64,000 nucleotides of DNA from Owenia fusiformis (GCA_903813345.2 CAIIXF020000005.1:3294356-3358355), one strand, 5' to 3'. Positions 46,860-59,170 are shown, numbered from the stretch's first letter. Numbers and translations: made by a program. Notes: generated by a model from the letters alone, not told the origin.

Positions 46860-47222
46860 TTAAGAATTGACCTTCATTATCATTGGGAATTATTCAAATC
46901 AACTTTTTTTTTATTTTACATTCTAGGAAAGTTTTATCTGATCTATCTGTTTTGATTTTTTGTTTTTCTCATGGTAATGGATTATAAATGAGATATATTA
47001 GATATTATTAGATGTATCTCAGACTCTGAACAATAATATTGTGTAGTTTTCTTTTTACTTTGGCCAGTGAAGCAAAGATAAAATAAAATTTCTATTTGGT
47101 GAAATAGGATGTTGCTATTCTTGTAAAATATATATTTTTAAATCAACTTTGATAAAATCCTAAAATTGTAATAGTGATTTTTATAATATATCCAAAATTA
47201 TTATTTTTAGTTGTCTCAATAC
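46860..47222. other. No gene recognised
   Basis: AT-rich, no supported feature. Confidence 0.4.
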
Positions 47223-47223
47223 A

Positions 47224-47745
47224 GATAGTCATATTTATAACATAAAACCAAACATTCATTTTGTAGTTAAACCATATATTTGGTAATTATATTCACAACA
47301 TTAAACCAAATATTTGATAGTTATATTCACAACATTAAATCATATATTTGATAGTCATATTCACAACATTAAACCAAATATCTGATAGTCATATTCACAA
47401 CATTAAACCAAATATTTGATAAGTTATATTCACAACATTAAACCATACATTTGATAGTTATATTCACAACATTAAAACAAATGTTTGGTAGTTATAATTA
47501 CAACATTAAACCATATATTTGATAGTTATATTCACAAGATTAAACCAAATATTCGATAGTTATATTCACAACATTAAACCATACATTTGATAGTTATATT
47601 CACAACGTTAAACCAAATGTTTGGTACTTATATTCACAACATCAAACCATAATATTTGATAGTTATATTCACAACATTTAGCCCAAAATACCACATTTAA
47701 CCAAATGCTTGATTGTCACATTCACAATATTATACCATATAATAG
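47224..47745 (+). repeat. ~35-bp minisatellite, about 14 copies
   Basis: Unit ATATTTGATAGTTATATTCA followed by CAACATTAAACCA. Alternation of ACCATA(T/C)ATT and ACCAAATATT units suggests a two-unit higher order in part of the array. Edges are degenerate. Confidence 0.92.
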
Positions 47746-50418
47746 TATAGTCTTCATATTCAGCCTGAATTTAGCTGTACTTGAAGCCTTTAAAGATTGC
47801 TCAATTAATCATATTAACACTTTTGATGTTAGAATAATCAATGTATTGCTTGGACACACCTATTTTCCCTGTAAGCATAGATATGCCATGATTCTTCTAC
47901 GATGCTTATATTAGCAGGCTGAATTTCTTTATGCACAGTCAGCTTTAGTTAGAATATCTCTTACTTTTAGATCATCATATTTTTTCATGGATGATGGTTT
48001 GTCATACTTAATTACTTACTTTTGTAGTTCCCGTAGACTTTACACGAATGTCACAATGATTATTATCTTCTTTATTGTTTTGTTTCATTACATTTTGGAT
48101 TAACATTATAGGTTTTCTGCTTGGCAGTAGCCTTTGCCTTTGCCATGATTATTCTTATTTTAGCAATTTAATGACCATGTGCTCTGTGCTGGGAAACGCA
48201 ACATAATTGTCAAACTTGATGACAAATGTGCCGATGCTGTCTCAAGGTCGCACTTTTGGATAAATAAACATTGCTAATTAGAACATGACCAATATGAAGA
48301 CATTTTTACAGACATGAATTGATCTCATGAATGATTTATTACTAAGATCTATTTTTTGCAACATTTATTGTCTGGCATTGTGAATATTCTGACTTTTTTG
48401 CAACAGACAATTGTTGAATATTTAAATGTAATTTCTAATTCTAGTTTTTTTATTGTTAATGTCAGCATATCATAAACAGTAATTTTCTATATTAAGCTAT
48501 TTTTAAAAGGTTAATGGCTACTGAACACTTAACTGTTCAATTACACATTTGAAAATTTATATATCATGGATTCAAAATTTAAGTGTCCGTGTTTAATAGT
48601 GTGCATCACACTGTATAATAATTATTATTTGTAGTTAGAATAGTTGTAGTAGTAGTTTGTAGTGTTTTAGTGACTAATGTATCATGTAACTGATATAAAT
48701 TGTCAATAAAAGATATGATAAAAAGCAACCAATGAATTTGGGTGACATATTATTATAGCCACCATTTTTGTGACTCTTATTTGGTGTTTGGTGGTTGATT
48801 TCAGCTTTAATAACAAATTGTTACACTTTTGATATTGCAAAAAGGTGTTGATTCTTTATCAGGGAAATATCTTGTTTCTTTTCTCTGAATGAAGGTTGAA
48901 GCCTATAGTTTGTTAAGTCATTGGTTGAAGATAGGAAAGTGAATGATTGCAATTGGCCTACCTGATTAAGCAGTTTATGCTATCTGTCAGATATTTAATC
49001 ACATGGAATTGCTCAGTGTTACTTGTGTATTCTTAGACTATCTGTTAATCTTTTAACAAAATAAATCTCTCTTTTTGCACTGAATTGAATTACCAAAACC
49101 AGATTTTGGAAGCAGTGCAACTTATTGATTTAACGTCATTTTATGGTCAACTTCAAATTTAAGATCTATATATAAAAGGTAAACCATGAAATGCCCATGT
49201 AATATAAGATGAGTGATGTGAGAAGAATCTTCCTCAGAATATTTTTTGTAATTCTCTTGTAGACTGTTCACTTTTCCAATTTCCATTGACTGAGGAATAA
49301 AAAAACGTAGAATAAAATAAATCTAATATCTAAACCTAATGCCATGATCACATTTGCTCCAATCTTCAACACCAGTGCCCAGCCGATGAGTATTTTACTG
49401 AAAATTGAATGTGATTTTGAACAAAATATTCATTGGCCTGGAGTCCTTACTGAAAACCGGAGCAAATGTGACTTTGGCACTAGGAAAAGAAATCATGATG
49501 CAGCACGATAAGTCTTACATGATAAACATATTTAAAGATCTCTCATTTCCTTATCATTTGTTTCCCTTGACAGATTGTTCAGTGAATAATCAGAAGGTTT
49601 GATGTTAATAAAGGGGCTTGATGCAGTCCATATTTCAGTCACTGTCATATTGGACTTAACCCCTTATATTATTACATTTATGTTGAAGTTTCAAGTCTTG
49701 ATATAGTAGGAAATTGACATGATTTTACTAGCAGGTGATGAGAGTTTTACGAGATCAGGCAATTTAGGAAATCATGTCATTGAGGTTGAAGCCTTGTATA
49801 AGTAAGCTCTGATGTTATATGCCTATGTCATCCTTTGGAACAATGTTCATGAGAGACTGATCTATAGATGCCTCTATCTATATCTATATATTACTCAAAG
49901 CTAAAACAATTACTCAAATGGTTCAAATTTTGACAATGTTTTAGTGTTAGAATTTTTTTACTACATACAAAATTCTTTCCGGCAACCCTTCTACAAAATT
50001 TCCTCCATTTTAAAATGTGTTGTTTCAGATTTTCTCCTTTACTACAAAACCAATATAGTGATTTTGTCATTATTATGTATGAATTCCAACATATATTAAT
50101 ATGTACTTGTATTTTGATTTATTTTCATATCTGGCTCTTTTGTGATGATGTTCTGATCATACAACTACTTATATTATTTAGGTAAGTAATTTTTAATAAT
50201 ATGCATTATTCCCACCTTGCCGGGCCAGTTCTAGGGGTTTTAGTGCTAGCTTAGAAGGCGTTCATTTTACTATATCGACCTGAGAAATGTGTGACGTCAT
50301 GGTGGTGGTCCATATGGACCGGTCTAGAATATATTCTGGACCGGCAATTTTCCCCAGGAAATTAGATATCGTTCAATGCGTAAGATTTTCTTGCTATTTT
50401 AGCCCTGGTCGTTAACGG
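47746..50418. other. No gene recognised; one family C relic and one hairpin
   Basis: AT-rich sequence. At 48735-48830 GGTGACATATTATTATAGCC and GGTGTTTGGTGGTTGAT recall family C. At 49341-49480 inverted CACATTTGCTCC and GGAGCAAATGTG, with GCC/GGC outside them, mark a probable small MITE. Confidence 0.45.
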
Positions 50419-50419
50419 T

Positions 50420-50537
50420 GGTAATAATACTAATAACGTCATTTCTGCGAGCAATATAGTGAAATTTTGGACATTCGGCCCTCGGTCCAATATTTCACTA
50501 TATTGCCCTTAGAAATGACATTATTGTACTATTGACC
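50420..50537. mobile_element. Hairpin element, copy 1
   Basis: Arms AATAACGTCATTTCT, CAATATAGTGAAAT, TGGAC and the inverse GTCCAATATTTCACTATATTG, AGAAATGACATTATT. The loop reads CGGCCCTCGG. A shortened copy lies at 58078-58163. Confidence 0.8.
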
Positions 50538-50539
50538 TC

Positions 50540-51406
50540 ATTTTGTTTTATTTTGCATGTTAAAAAGTTTTTTTCCAAATTTTATCATCTTATCACACCA
50601 TTTCAGTTACTTTACATGATGTTTTCAAGAGAAGATTGTAAAGTAGTTTATTATTCACAGGTTATAAGTATCTGCATAAAAATATTTGTTAATATCCATA
50701 TTATGCTGGTTCTATTTAACTGTCCTATAGACATTTTGTCTCCCCAGATTTTATTAATAATACAATTGCATGGTTGACAGTGATGTAATAATTCTATCTA
50801 TTCCTTATAAATAATTCTTTCAATGTTATGAATTACTTAATATTGTGTGTTATTAAAAACACTATGATATCTACCATTCTGTGAAATTATTTGTATTTTA
50901 TGTTTATATTTAAAAATTGTAAAATGGTGAAGTTAATACTGACCACGCACAGTGATTCAATGTGATAGTTCATGATATAGAATATATATCATATCATTTA
51001 TTTCCACTAGAACCAATTTATATATTTCTCCTCAAATTCCATTCCAATTAGAAGGTATGGACTTTCTGTACAAAGTTAATATTTAAAGAATAGAAGTGCA
51101 GATTTTGATTTTTAACTTCTTGGCTAAACGAAAAAATGTAATGTAATAGTCTAATAGACAAAATATATTCTTACCTTCATAAACTAGTACTTTCCTGAAG
51201 TCTGCAAAGATCCTAAATGAAAATCAAATGACATCAAGTATAAATATATGTTAGGTTTTGTGTGTTGACAGCTATAGATGTATTCTGTATTCAATATGTA
51301 TGTTAATTCTGTTAAATGTAAGTAATATTCCTGCGGTAACTGCTAGTTTACTGCATGCAGTTGATAATATACTGCAGTCCAAATCACTTACTCAAGCTAG
51401 GGTGAC
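50540..51406. other. No gene recognised
   Basis: AT-rich, no supported feature. Confidence 0.4.
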
Positions 51407-51410
51407 TTAA

Positions 51411-51641
51411 AGAAATAGTCCACCCTAACATTGCCTATTGTTCCCACTAATAGTACTTATAGTATTTCTGTTAAAGATATTAGCTGTTTGCCAAAATAGT
51501 TTCCTATGGGTGCATTGCAGAATGTGAAAAATATTTGAAACCTTTAGAAATAAGACCTTGGATATTGGACTTAATCATGTTTTAAGGCATTGCGATTTGA
51601 AAGATGATGCAAGAAATGAAAAAATTGAATGGTATGTGCCT
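51411..51641. mobile_element. Possible TTAA-flanked MITE
   Basis: AGAAATAGTCCACCC after TTAA at 51407-51410, and GGTATGTGCCT before TTAA at 51642-51645. The inverted match is weak beyond the first bases. Confidence 0.35.
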
Positions 51642-51644
51642 TTA

Positions 51645-52138
51645 ATTGATGATGATGTAATTTATTTTAGATTAGCCCATGAGATATCATTTTTATTATG
51701 CCCTGTCAAATAGAATCTTTAAAACACTCTGACATAATCAGTTTGACACAGTAACATCCAAATAAGTTTTAGTTGAAAACTATTTTTATTTCATCGTACT
51801 ATATGTCCAGAATTATAGAATTAAAATGTTATTCAATGATTTCTTGCAAATTACAGAAAATATTAAGCATTCAAAAGGATGTCTTTAACTAACTGAACCT
51901 GAATTCTGATTGGTTGTTCAGTTTAAAATGATCATGTATAATTGGTGTAAATTAGCTAAAACTAGACATTACGACTGCCCAGTAAATACATTAGAGGAAC
52001 ACCCTGCTGATCAGACAAACCAGTTGGCCATCCTTCTTCAAAGGACTTCATTTAAATTCTTCTGGATATGTTGACTAGTACATTTCCAAAATTGGTTCAT
52101 AAAGAAACACCCTGGTCAATACTTATTTTATGGTTAAC
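51645..52138. other. No gene recognised
   Basis: AT-rich, no supported feature. Confidence 0.4.
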
Positions 52139-52139
52139 A

Positions 52140-52795
52140 CTTTTAAATATGAATAGTGCCTGCTACTATTCATATTCATAATCAAAATGAATTGGCCATA
52201 CAACTCATTTTTTATATGAATAGTACCTGCTACTATTCATATTCATATTTAAAATGAATTGGCCATACAACTCATTTTAGATATGAATAGTACCTGCAAC
52301 TGATTCTATATCTCAAGTAGATGATTGAGTCCTCTTTGAAATGAAACTAAGGTAGATGTCACAAATTCAACTGCTGGCTGTTGGCCAACAGTTTGATTGC
52401 TGTTTTATGGTGACACTTTGAAATATGAATAGTGCCTGCTACTAGTCATATTCGTATTCAAAATGAAATGGCCATTCAACTCATTTTAGATATGAATAGT
52501 ACCTGCTTCTATTTATATTCATATTTAATTTAAAAATGAATTTACCACAGACAGGCCCTAAGCCAGGATTAGCCAAGGGGAGTCACTTTTTGAAAAATTC
52601 CAGGGGAGCTCACTTGTGATAATTTTGGTAGAAAAATGGCCCAAATCACTTAAAAAGTGCTCAGAATGGTGAAAACTGCATGATTTTGACATTTTTTGGC
52701 TGAGGAGGGTTAGCTCGAACCCATCGTCCCCTCCCCGGGCCTGATAGAATAACAATAACAATCAAACTGTTAGCCAACAGCCAGCAGTTGAATTC
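52140..52795. repeat. Compound repeat: ATGAATAGT units and inverted GTTGGCCAACAG arms
   Basis: About five units of 70-75 bp hold TATGAATAGTACCTGCTACT, a self-complementary ATGAATAGT...ACTATTCAT hairpin, and GGCCATACAACTCATTTT. The block TTCAACTGCTGGCTGTTGGC at 52367 is inverted near 52770. A hAT-like MITE (52552-52743) is inserted before that second arm. Confidence 0.75.
52552..52743. mobile_element. MITE family G (hAT-like), copy 2
   Basis: CAGGCCCTAAGCCAGGATTA at the left and CCCCGGGCCTG at the right. The interior has AATCACTT...GTGCTCAGAATGGTGA, the reverse of the copy at 16947-17120. No clean target duplication. Confidence 0.7.
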
Positions 52796-52799
52796 GTGG

Positions 52800-53552
52800 A
52801 TGCAAAATCCAATATAAAAATGATGCGTCACTTCTCTCATTTACTTAGGGAGAATGAATTAAGGTTGTTTGGTCAGTCCGATCAGTGTTGTCTAATTTGT
52901 GTCAAAATGAAAACTGCACTTTGGAGCTTTAAGTAGCTAGAATCCATTAGGCAAGTAGAACCGAATTGTTTACTTGAAGTAATTCGTCTAATCAGCCGCT
53001 TTAATGTTGACTAAACTACAGTATTCATTGAATTTTTTCTTAATTATCAAATTTAAATGTATAATACACCTCTTGTTATCATATTGGCTATTTAAAGTGT
53101 GGAGTTATAACTGCTAGGTGGCAATTATTGCACGTGTTAATCCAGTCAAATGGACCAATGATTTTCCATTTCTACCTCTCTAGCTCTACATTTGTAGACA
53201 ATGTCTTTCAGATTGACATTTAGGTTTTTCACTGCTACTGACTGATTATTTGAGCATTTAAGATAAAAAATGTTGTCTTTTACTGCTTGAAATGCTTCGT
53301 GTGTATTTGTTATATTTCAAATAGCGACCTGTCAGCTGAAATGATTACCCAATCAGCATTTGAGTAGATTTATTGCCTAATGCTGTCGAAGCCTGTAGTT
53401 TGAAACTGACGGTCGAGGACCAACTTTTGACCCAATACATACAAATATTGATTTAATGTGTTTGCTGTGGGTTATCATTTATAATATCAATAGACTATCT
53501 TGGACCCTGTTGCTTTAATAGCTTATTTGCATGGTATTGAACTTACACCAAT
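52800..53552. other. No gene recognised
   Basis: AT-rich, no supported feature. Confidence 0.4.
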
Positions 53553-53554
53553 TA

Positions 53555-54530
53555 CAAGGGTGGTAAAAAAAAACGGCAACCCTAATTTTTCCCCATATCT
53601 TTGTCATTTTTGGAAATTTTGCCCTGATATTTGGCACACATGTACATCATTCAATTTCCTACTAGACTGTTTTAATTCATGAACATTGGACTGATAGTCG
53701 CAATGTTACAGCACTTTAAACAAGGTGCCCCAGTTTTCCAATATAGTGCTGTAGGCAAACCTGCACATGTTTTCCAAACCTGTCAATGACATAACAGCAT
53801 TCCTCAGCAAGTATGGCCTGAATGACACATGTGATCTTTATTGTGAGGTCAAATGTCTTTCTGGTGTTATTACCCTACACTCTATCTTTGGGGTATGCCC
53901 ACTGGTAAAGATTAAATGGGGCCATATCTGGGCTATGGGGTGCCCATTCATTGTCTGTTGTACTGCTGATAATGTGGTCATTGAAGTGGTCCCAAAGCCA
54001 TAATTGTGCATCATTTGGTGTATGGGGTATGGTTCTGTCTTGTTGGAACCACTGTTGCTGCCTTTCAACCCCCCTGGGTTCACCTAAAGTCCCCAAGAAC
54101 TCCATGGGAATCACAAAATAGAGTTTGATGTTGACGGTCATTGCATATCTGTTAGCATCATCAAAGGTAAAGGACCATATCTTCTGAGAACACACTAAAC
54201 TGTGCATCTGTCTGTGTGAAGGTGCCTCTCCACTACTTCATAAAGTGCTTGGCTCCCCAAGAATACATAATTGTTACAGTTTACCAGTGCATCAAGTTGG
54301 AAATGGAGTTCATTTGGATAACAGACCAGCTCAGACAGCCCGAAAGTGGCCATCTGGGGTATGTTGCTTAAAATGCAGTAATATTGTGACTATCAGTCCG
54401 ATGGTCATGAAATATGGTAGGTTGGTAGGAAATTGAATGATGTACAAATGTGTAAAATATCAGGGAGTTGTTCCTTAGAATGACAAAGATATTAGGAAAA
54501 ACTAAGGTTGCCGTTTTTTTGACCACCCTG
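53555..54530 (-). mobile_element. Tc1/mariner-superfamily element, decayed
   Basis: Inverted ends of about 120 bp: CAAGGGTGGT, then AAACGGCAACCCTAA on the left and AGGTTGCCGTTTTTTTGACC with ACCCTG on the right. TA borders both ends (53553-53554 and 54531-54532). The ends continue through TTGTCATT and AGGAAATTGAATGATGTAC. At 976 bp it is shorter than an intact mariner of about 1.3 kb. Part of the transposase remains on the minus strand. Confidence 0.9.
53875..54207 (-). pseudogene. Mariner-type transposase fragment
   Basis: About 110 codons of the catalytic domain of an IS630/Tc1/mariner-type transposase, which would cut and join element ends at TA sites. WFQQDRTIPHT carries one catalytic Asp and WAPHSPDMAPFNLYQWAYPK the last. 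In the present frame 36 residues lie between the two Asp. The N-terminal DNA-binding domain and first catalytic Asp are not visible in frame, and the frame closes just after KDRV. It is a dead copy; the frame's opening Met is probably not a natural start. Confidence 0.85.
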
Positions 54531-54534
54531 TACA

Positions 54535-56792
54535 ACATGTTCAGGATGTTTGTTAGATACCTCATAAAATATATTTAAAAAAAATGAATAAATAAATGAA
54601 AATAAAAAAATAAAATAGATTACTATCACATTACATCTCTGCATGTTGAAACATTTTCAAGTGAATACTCACGTTCGATCAGATTATGTTTTACGACATG
54701 TTTTCTTTTGGAAAATAGTTTTTCAAAATCACTTTTTTTCAAAACAATTTTTCCTTAGTTAGCACCAATAGGATTTAGAAATAAGTCAGTCAGGAGTCAG
54801 TACTGTGTATTTTAAGGAAAATACTAGACACTTGGATGAAAAAGTACCAATGGATAGGAAATGATAGATTGCTTAGTTGTTCAATGAGAGATTCTACAAG
54901 ATGACATTCGTGCTGGATACTATAGCTACACCTTAATTGCACATTGTCCTTTGCCATTAGACATATATCTCTGAACGTGATATTATATTGACATATTTTG
55001 CGAAAGTAGAGTGAGTAACCTTACGGATGCGATATTGCTAATCAGTTCATGACAATAGAAAATAAGACCTTCTATATCGAAGTAATTCCTATTGGACAGT
55101 TGTCATACTCACTGATATCAACGGAGATCATTTATAAACAAATTCAATTATGAGAGTTTATGAAGCGTATTCAAGTCTTTAACGTCAATTAATCCATGCA
55201 TTAGCATATACGTTAAAAATACTGCGTTGTTATTTCCATATTTACTATCTAGAACTGAAAACAGAATGAAGCATACTAGATTCTATGTTTATATTCTGTG
55301 GAATAGATTGACGATATTGACTCTTTTTGGGAATCCTCATTGACAGAGAGATCAACCTGTAACAACAACATGCTTGTTGATGAATGTCTAATTTTGACAA
55401 GGAACAAGGGCATGACATTTTACCAAGAAGTATCACCATTTTATTTTTTTACTTAAAAGCGTCTAATTAAATCTCAGACAAAATAAACCACCCCATGCAA
55501 TTGCCCAATCAATCATTCTTCAACATGAAATTTGTTGGAAGCCAGTTCTGATCATGCCAGCACCAAGTTATTGAAAATAGTGCTGCTACCGATGCTCTGA
55601 AGATCGTTTTTCTATTGTATTGTTTAACCACATTTACATGAAGGCGACTAATAAATGTCTATAGATTCTGAATTCAGTCTCATATCCTGTGTTCACAGAA
55701 ATCCCACATTCATATTTCATATTAGATTTCCTAATCAAAAAGGAACATGATCGGTTAAAGTTGATTTCATTTGTGTAAATGTAAAATGTATTGATGTTGT
55801 TATTGTTTTGATCTTTTATTGTGCAATAATAAAACCATATTATCTCTAAGGAAATTAATCACTTTTTTTGTGAAAAATGATGACACAGCTGTTTTAATGG
55901 TATAAATAGCTATAGGGTAGTGAAATAAATGGAGGTTTCTTGGATTTCCTTCCCTGGTATTTTATGTATATCACTAACATTGTTATTTAGGAGAAACATA
56001 ATGAAATTGGTTCTTTGTGATAAAAACTGGAAATCTATTAAAAGCATATTTTCAGTTTGATTATTATTAAAGATCTGGTATGGCATTGAAAATGATTTAC
56101 GGCTATATTCTGACCATATATAATCATTAAGTTGTCATTCCATACGATAGCCCGTTGCTGGCTTGATATGATTGGTCATCACTTTAAAACTATCAATACA
56201 TCTGAAAATATGAAGGAATGTCCTTCTCAAAAGAGGATACATCCATTTACTCATTTTTTACCATATAAAAAGTATATTCTGCACTATTTCAGTAAATTCT
56301 GAAAGGAAGGACAGTGTTGAATAAAGAACAACATATCCCATATGACTGTCTTATAATCATATGCCATACCATTCCTGGTCCTTTATGTTGCACATCCCAA
56401 GGAACAATTTGTCCCCATGCTTAGCAGTATATTACCGCTTTTAAATATGAATTTTTTTCTACCTTTGTCTCTGTCTGGATAATGCAGAAGATTGTTGGAT
56501 CTTAATATTGCCACCTGCCATAGTATTACGGTTTGTGGTTCCCAGTCTTCAGGTGTTCCTTATAGATTGGGCTCAATAACAGTTAATTCAATTGAATAGT
56601 TTGACTTAAGATTATGTCAACTGATCATTGCATATTCTATAAGAGAAAATACAGAGTTGTTCCAGAACGGTAGAATATCTATTTGTTCTTTGAAGTTCAG
56701 AATGATTGATTACCTGCTGGAGGCCTTTGCTCACTAATCATTGCTGATTGTTAATATATCACCAAGAGTCACTCATCATTGCTTTGTGGTTA
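54535..56792. other. No gene recognised
   Basis: AT-rich sequence with an A-rich stretch at 54570-54615. No gene or clear repeat is supported. Confidence 0.4.
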
Positions 56793-56793
56793 G

Positions 56794-57520
56794 GTCTCTG
56801 TTCAAGGTCGTTCCTGGACTAAGTAAGGTTATTCCTGAATTTGGTCTCTATTCAAGGTCATTCTTGGACTTACAAAAGGTTAATCCTGGATTTGATTTCT
56901 GTTAAAGGTCATTCCTGGACTAAGTAAGGTTATTCCTTAATTTGGTCTCTATTCAAGGTCATTCTTGGACTTATTAAGGTTATTCCTGTATTTGATTTCT
57001 GTTCAAGGTCATTTCTGGACTAAGTAAGGTTATTCCTTGATTTGGTCTCTATTCAAGGTCATTCTTGGACTTATTAAGGTTATTCCTGTATTTGATTTCT
57101 GTTCAAGGTCATTCCTGGACTAAGTAAGGTTATTCCTTAATTTGGTCTCTATTCAAGGTCATTCTTGGACTTATTAAGGTTATTCCTGTATTTGATTTCT
57201 GTTCAAGGTCATTCCTGGACTAAGTAAGGTTATTCCTTGATTTGGTCTCTATTCAAGGTCGTTCTTGGACTTACTAAGGTTATTCCTGTATTCGTTCTCT
57301 ATTCAAGGTCGTTCCTGGACTTAGTGAGGTTATTCCTGTATTTGATTTCTGTTCAAGGTCATTCCTGGACTAAGTAAGGTTATTCCTTGATTTGGTCTCT
57401 ATTCAAGGTCGTTCTTGGACTTACTAAGGTTATTCCTGTATTCGTTCTCTATTCAAGGTCGTTCCTGGACTTAGTGAGGTTATTCCTGTATTTGATTTCT
57501 GTTCAAAGTCATTACTGGAA
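56794..57520 (+). repeat. ~50-bp minisatellite in ~100-bp dimers, about 14 units
   Basis: Unit GGTCTCTATTCAAGGTCATT, CTTGGACTTA, TTAAGGTTATTCCTG. Type 1 units (GGTCTCTATTC) alternate with type 2 units (TTGATTTCTGTTC), giving a higher-order dimer. A block near 57230-57330 is repeated almost unchanged at 57385-57490. Confidence 0.93.
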
Positions 57521-57980
57521 AATTTTGTTATTTAACATGCATATTGCAGCAGGACCCTACATTTCTCAGATTGATTTCTCCGTGTCTGATTCAATTGTTG
57601 ATATAAACACTGTCTGATCTGACATCTTTTTCATCAACACTGTGGACCCAAATAGACTTTATGCTCCTCAAGCAAAAATTTGAAGTTATGGAAAATGGTT
57701 TAATGGATATCAAAAATCGAAATTGTATCCTCAAAATTTGATTAATGAGGAACAAGACAGATGCAAAAAAACATTTTGGATCAAAAGAAATGTTTGCACT
57801 TTGCTCCTAACAAATAATTTACATTTCTAACAGACACTCCTATATGCCATCTTTTAAATCATCTTGTCAATATCTCCTCCACATTGTAAACAATCTGATT
57901 TGCCATGCCCTCTTTAATATCGCTGTTAATAAGAATGTTTAGTTCATCAGCATTGACATCTATTCAGATGAATAAAGTTA
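57521..57980. other. No gene recognised
   Basis: AT-rich, no supported feature. Confidence 0.4.
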
Positions 57981-57984
57981 TTGT

Positions 57985-58070
57985 TGGATTAATGTCTTGA
58001 TTGTTGATTTAATATTTTGATTGTTGAGTTAATGTCTTGATTGTTGATTTAATGTCTTGATTTTTCAGAT
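57985..58070 (+). repeat. 22-bp repeat, 4 copies
   Basis: Unit TTAATGTCTTGATTGTTGAT with small changes. Confidence 0.85.
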
Positions 58071-58077
58071 CAAACGA

Positions 58078-58163
58078 TAAAGTGAAATATTGGACCTTGG
58101 GCCTTTGACCCTCAGTCAAATATTTCACTATATTGCCCTTCGAAATGACGTTATTGTACTATT
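58078..58163. mobile_element. Hairpin element, copy 2 (left arm truncated)
   Basis: AAAGTGAAATATTGGACC and its inverse TCAAATATTTCACTATATTG, then CGAAATGACGTTATTGTACT. It matches the right half of 50420-50537; the outer left arm is lost. Confidence 0.75.
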
Positions 58164-58169
58164 GTTCTG

Positions 58170-58486
58170 TTTTAGATGCACAGTCTGCTGGTTTAAGTAA
58201 TCTGTTTTCACACACTTTCTACAGCAATGTTGTCTTTGGTATCTGACGATAAGACACGCTTGATTGCCGTGCGATTTATGAATGACTTTTACTGAATTAA
58301 GAGACTGTTGACTCCCATTTATTTCTGGGTCTGTTTATAATGAAACCTTGACTAATAAGGGAAACCTATAAATAAACATCTAATGGTTTGAATAATTTGC
58401 AATGACAAGGATCACTGGTGTAAATCTATCCAGGTCTCCCTTTAGACCAAAGTAATTTTCTGCCAACATGTATCTGCCTATCTTTT
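58170..58486. other. No gene recognised
   Basis: AT-rich, no supported feature. Confidence 0.4.
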
Positions 58487-58487
58487 T

Positions 58488-58846
58488 TATCACCTATGAG
58501 ATAATATGGGTGAGATATTGTTATCATTCTCTTGTCTGTCTGTTCGTCCGTCCAACTGTTTGTTTGTCTAAACCATTATGCAATTGAAATGGTTTCAATT
58601 AGTATGTCATTTATGAGTGGACAATTTGGCTGAGAAAATGTCGACCATTTTTATATGTCCTTTTTTAGGTTGTTGCTTTAATTTTTTGAAAAGTAGTGGA
58701 GACATTTTGTTGAAATTTAATATTTGAATTTTTAGAACCATGTTACACTTTCGTATTACTCTTTGGCCAGTAAGCGAACAATTTAAGAAAAGGCAGCCAT
58801 GGCTGTTTAATGGGATTTGCTACGCCTTAGTGTTGCTGTTGTCTAG
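58488..58846 (+). mobile_element. Helitron-like element, family A, short complete copy
   Basis: Starts TATCACCTATGAGATAATAT, then a CTGTCTGTTCGTCCGTCC stretch. A single GAAAAGTAGTGGAGACATTT unit follows. The 3' end is GCAGCCATGGCTG and GGGATTTGCTACGCCTTAGTG, then CTAG at 58843-58846 and T. Only one array unit is present, against four in the copy at 1-601. Confidence 0.68.
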
Positions 58847-58849
58847 TCT

Positions 58850-59168
58850 AAATTTGTATACTTTTCAAGCTGCATTCCATCAATGTAATTGAGATTTTAT
58901 TGGAAGCTTGCTTTACTGGTTAACAATAATAGGAACAGTTTTAGCAAAACATTCACAAGTTAAGAGTAACTTTCGTAATATGTATATGTATGTGTAAATC
59001 TAAATTTTTGCCACTTTGCCATTTATGGCAATGATATTAAAATTGGACATAACATTATTATCTACGTACATAAAATGTTTTGTACAGAAAAATGATTGAT
59101 TCTTAAGTACTATGTAAAATAGATCATGGTTTTCCATCATGATAACAATCCTAATTATCCCAACAAAT
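58850..59168. other. No gene recognised
   Basis: AT-rich, no supported feature. Confidence 0.4.
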
Positions 59169-59170
59169 TG

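Noticed and set aside
57387-57617. 76-codon frame across the 50-bp array
   Set aside because: A chance frame through a tandem repeat.
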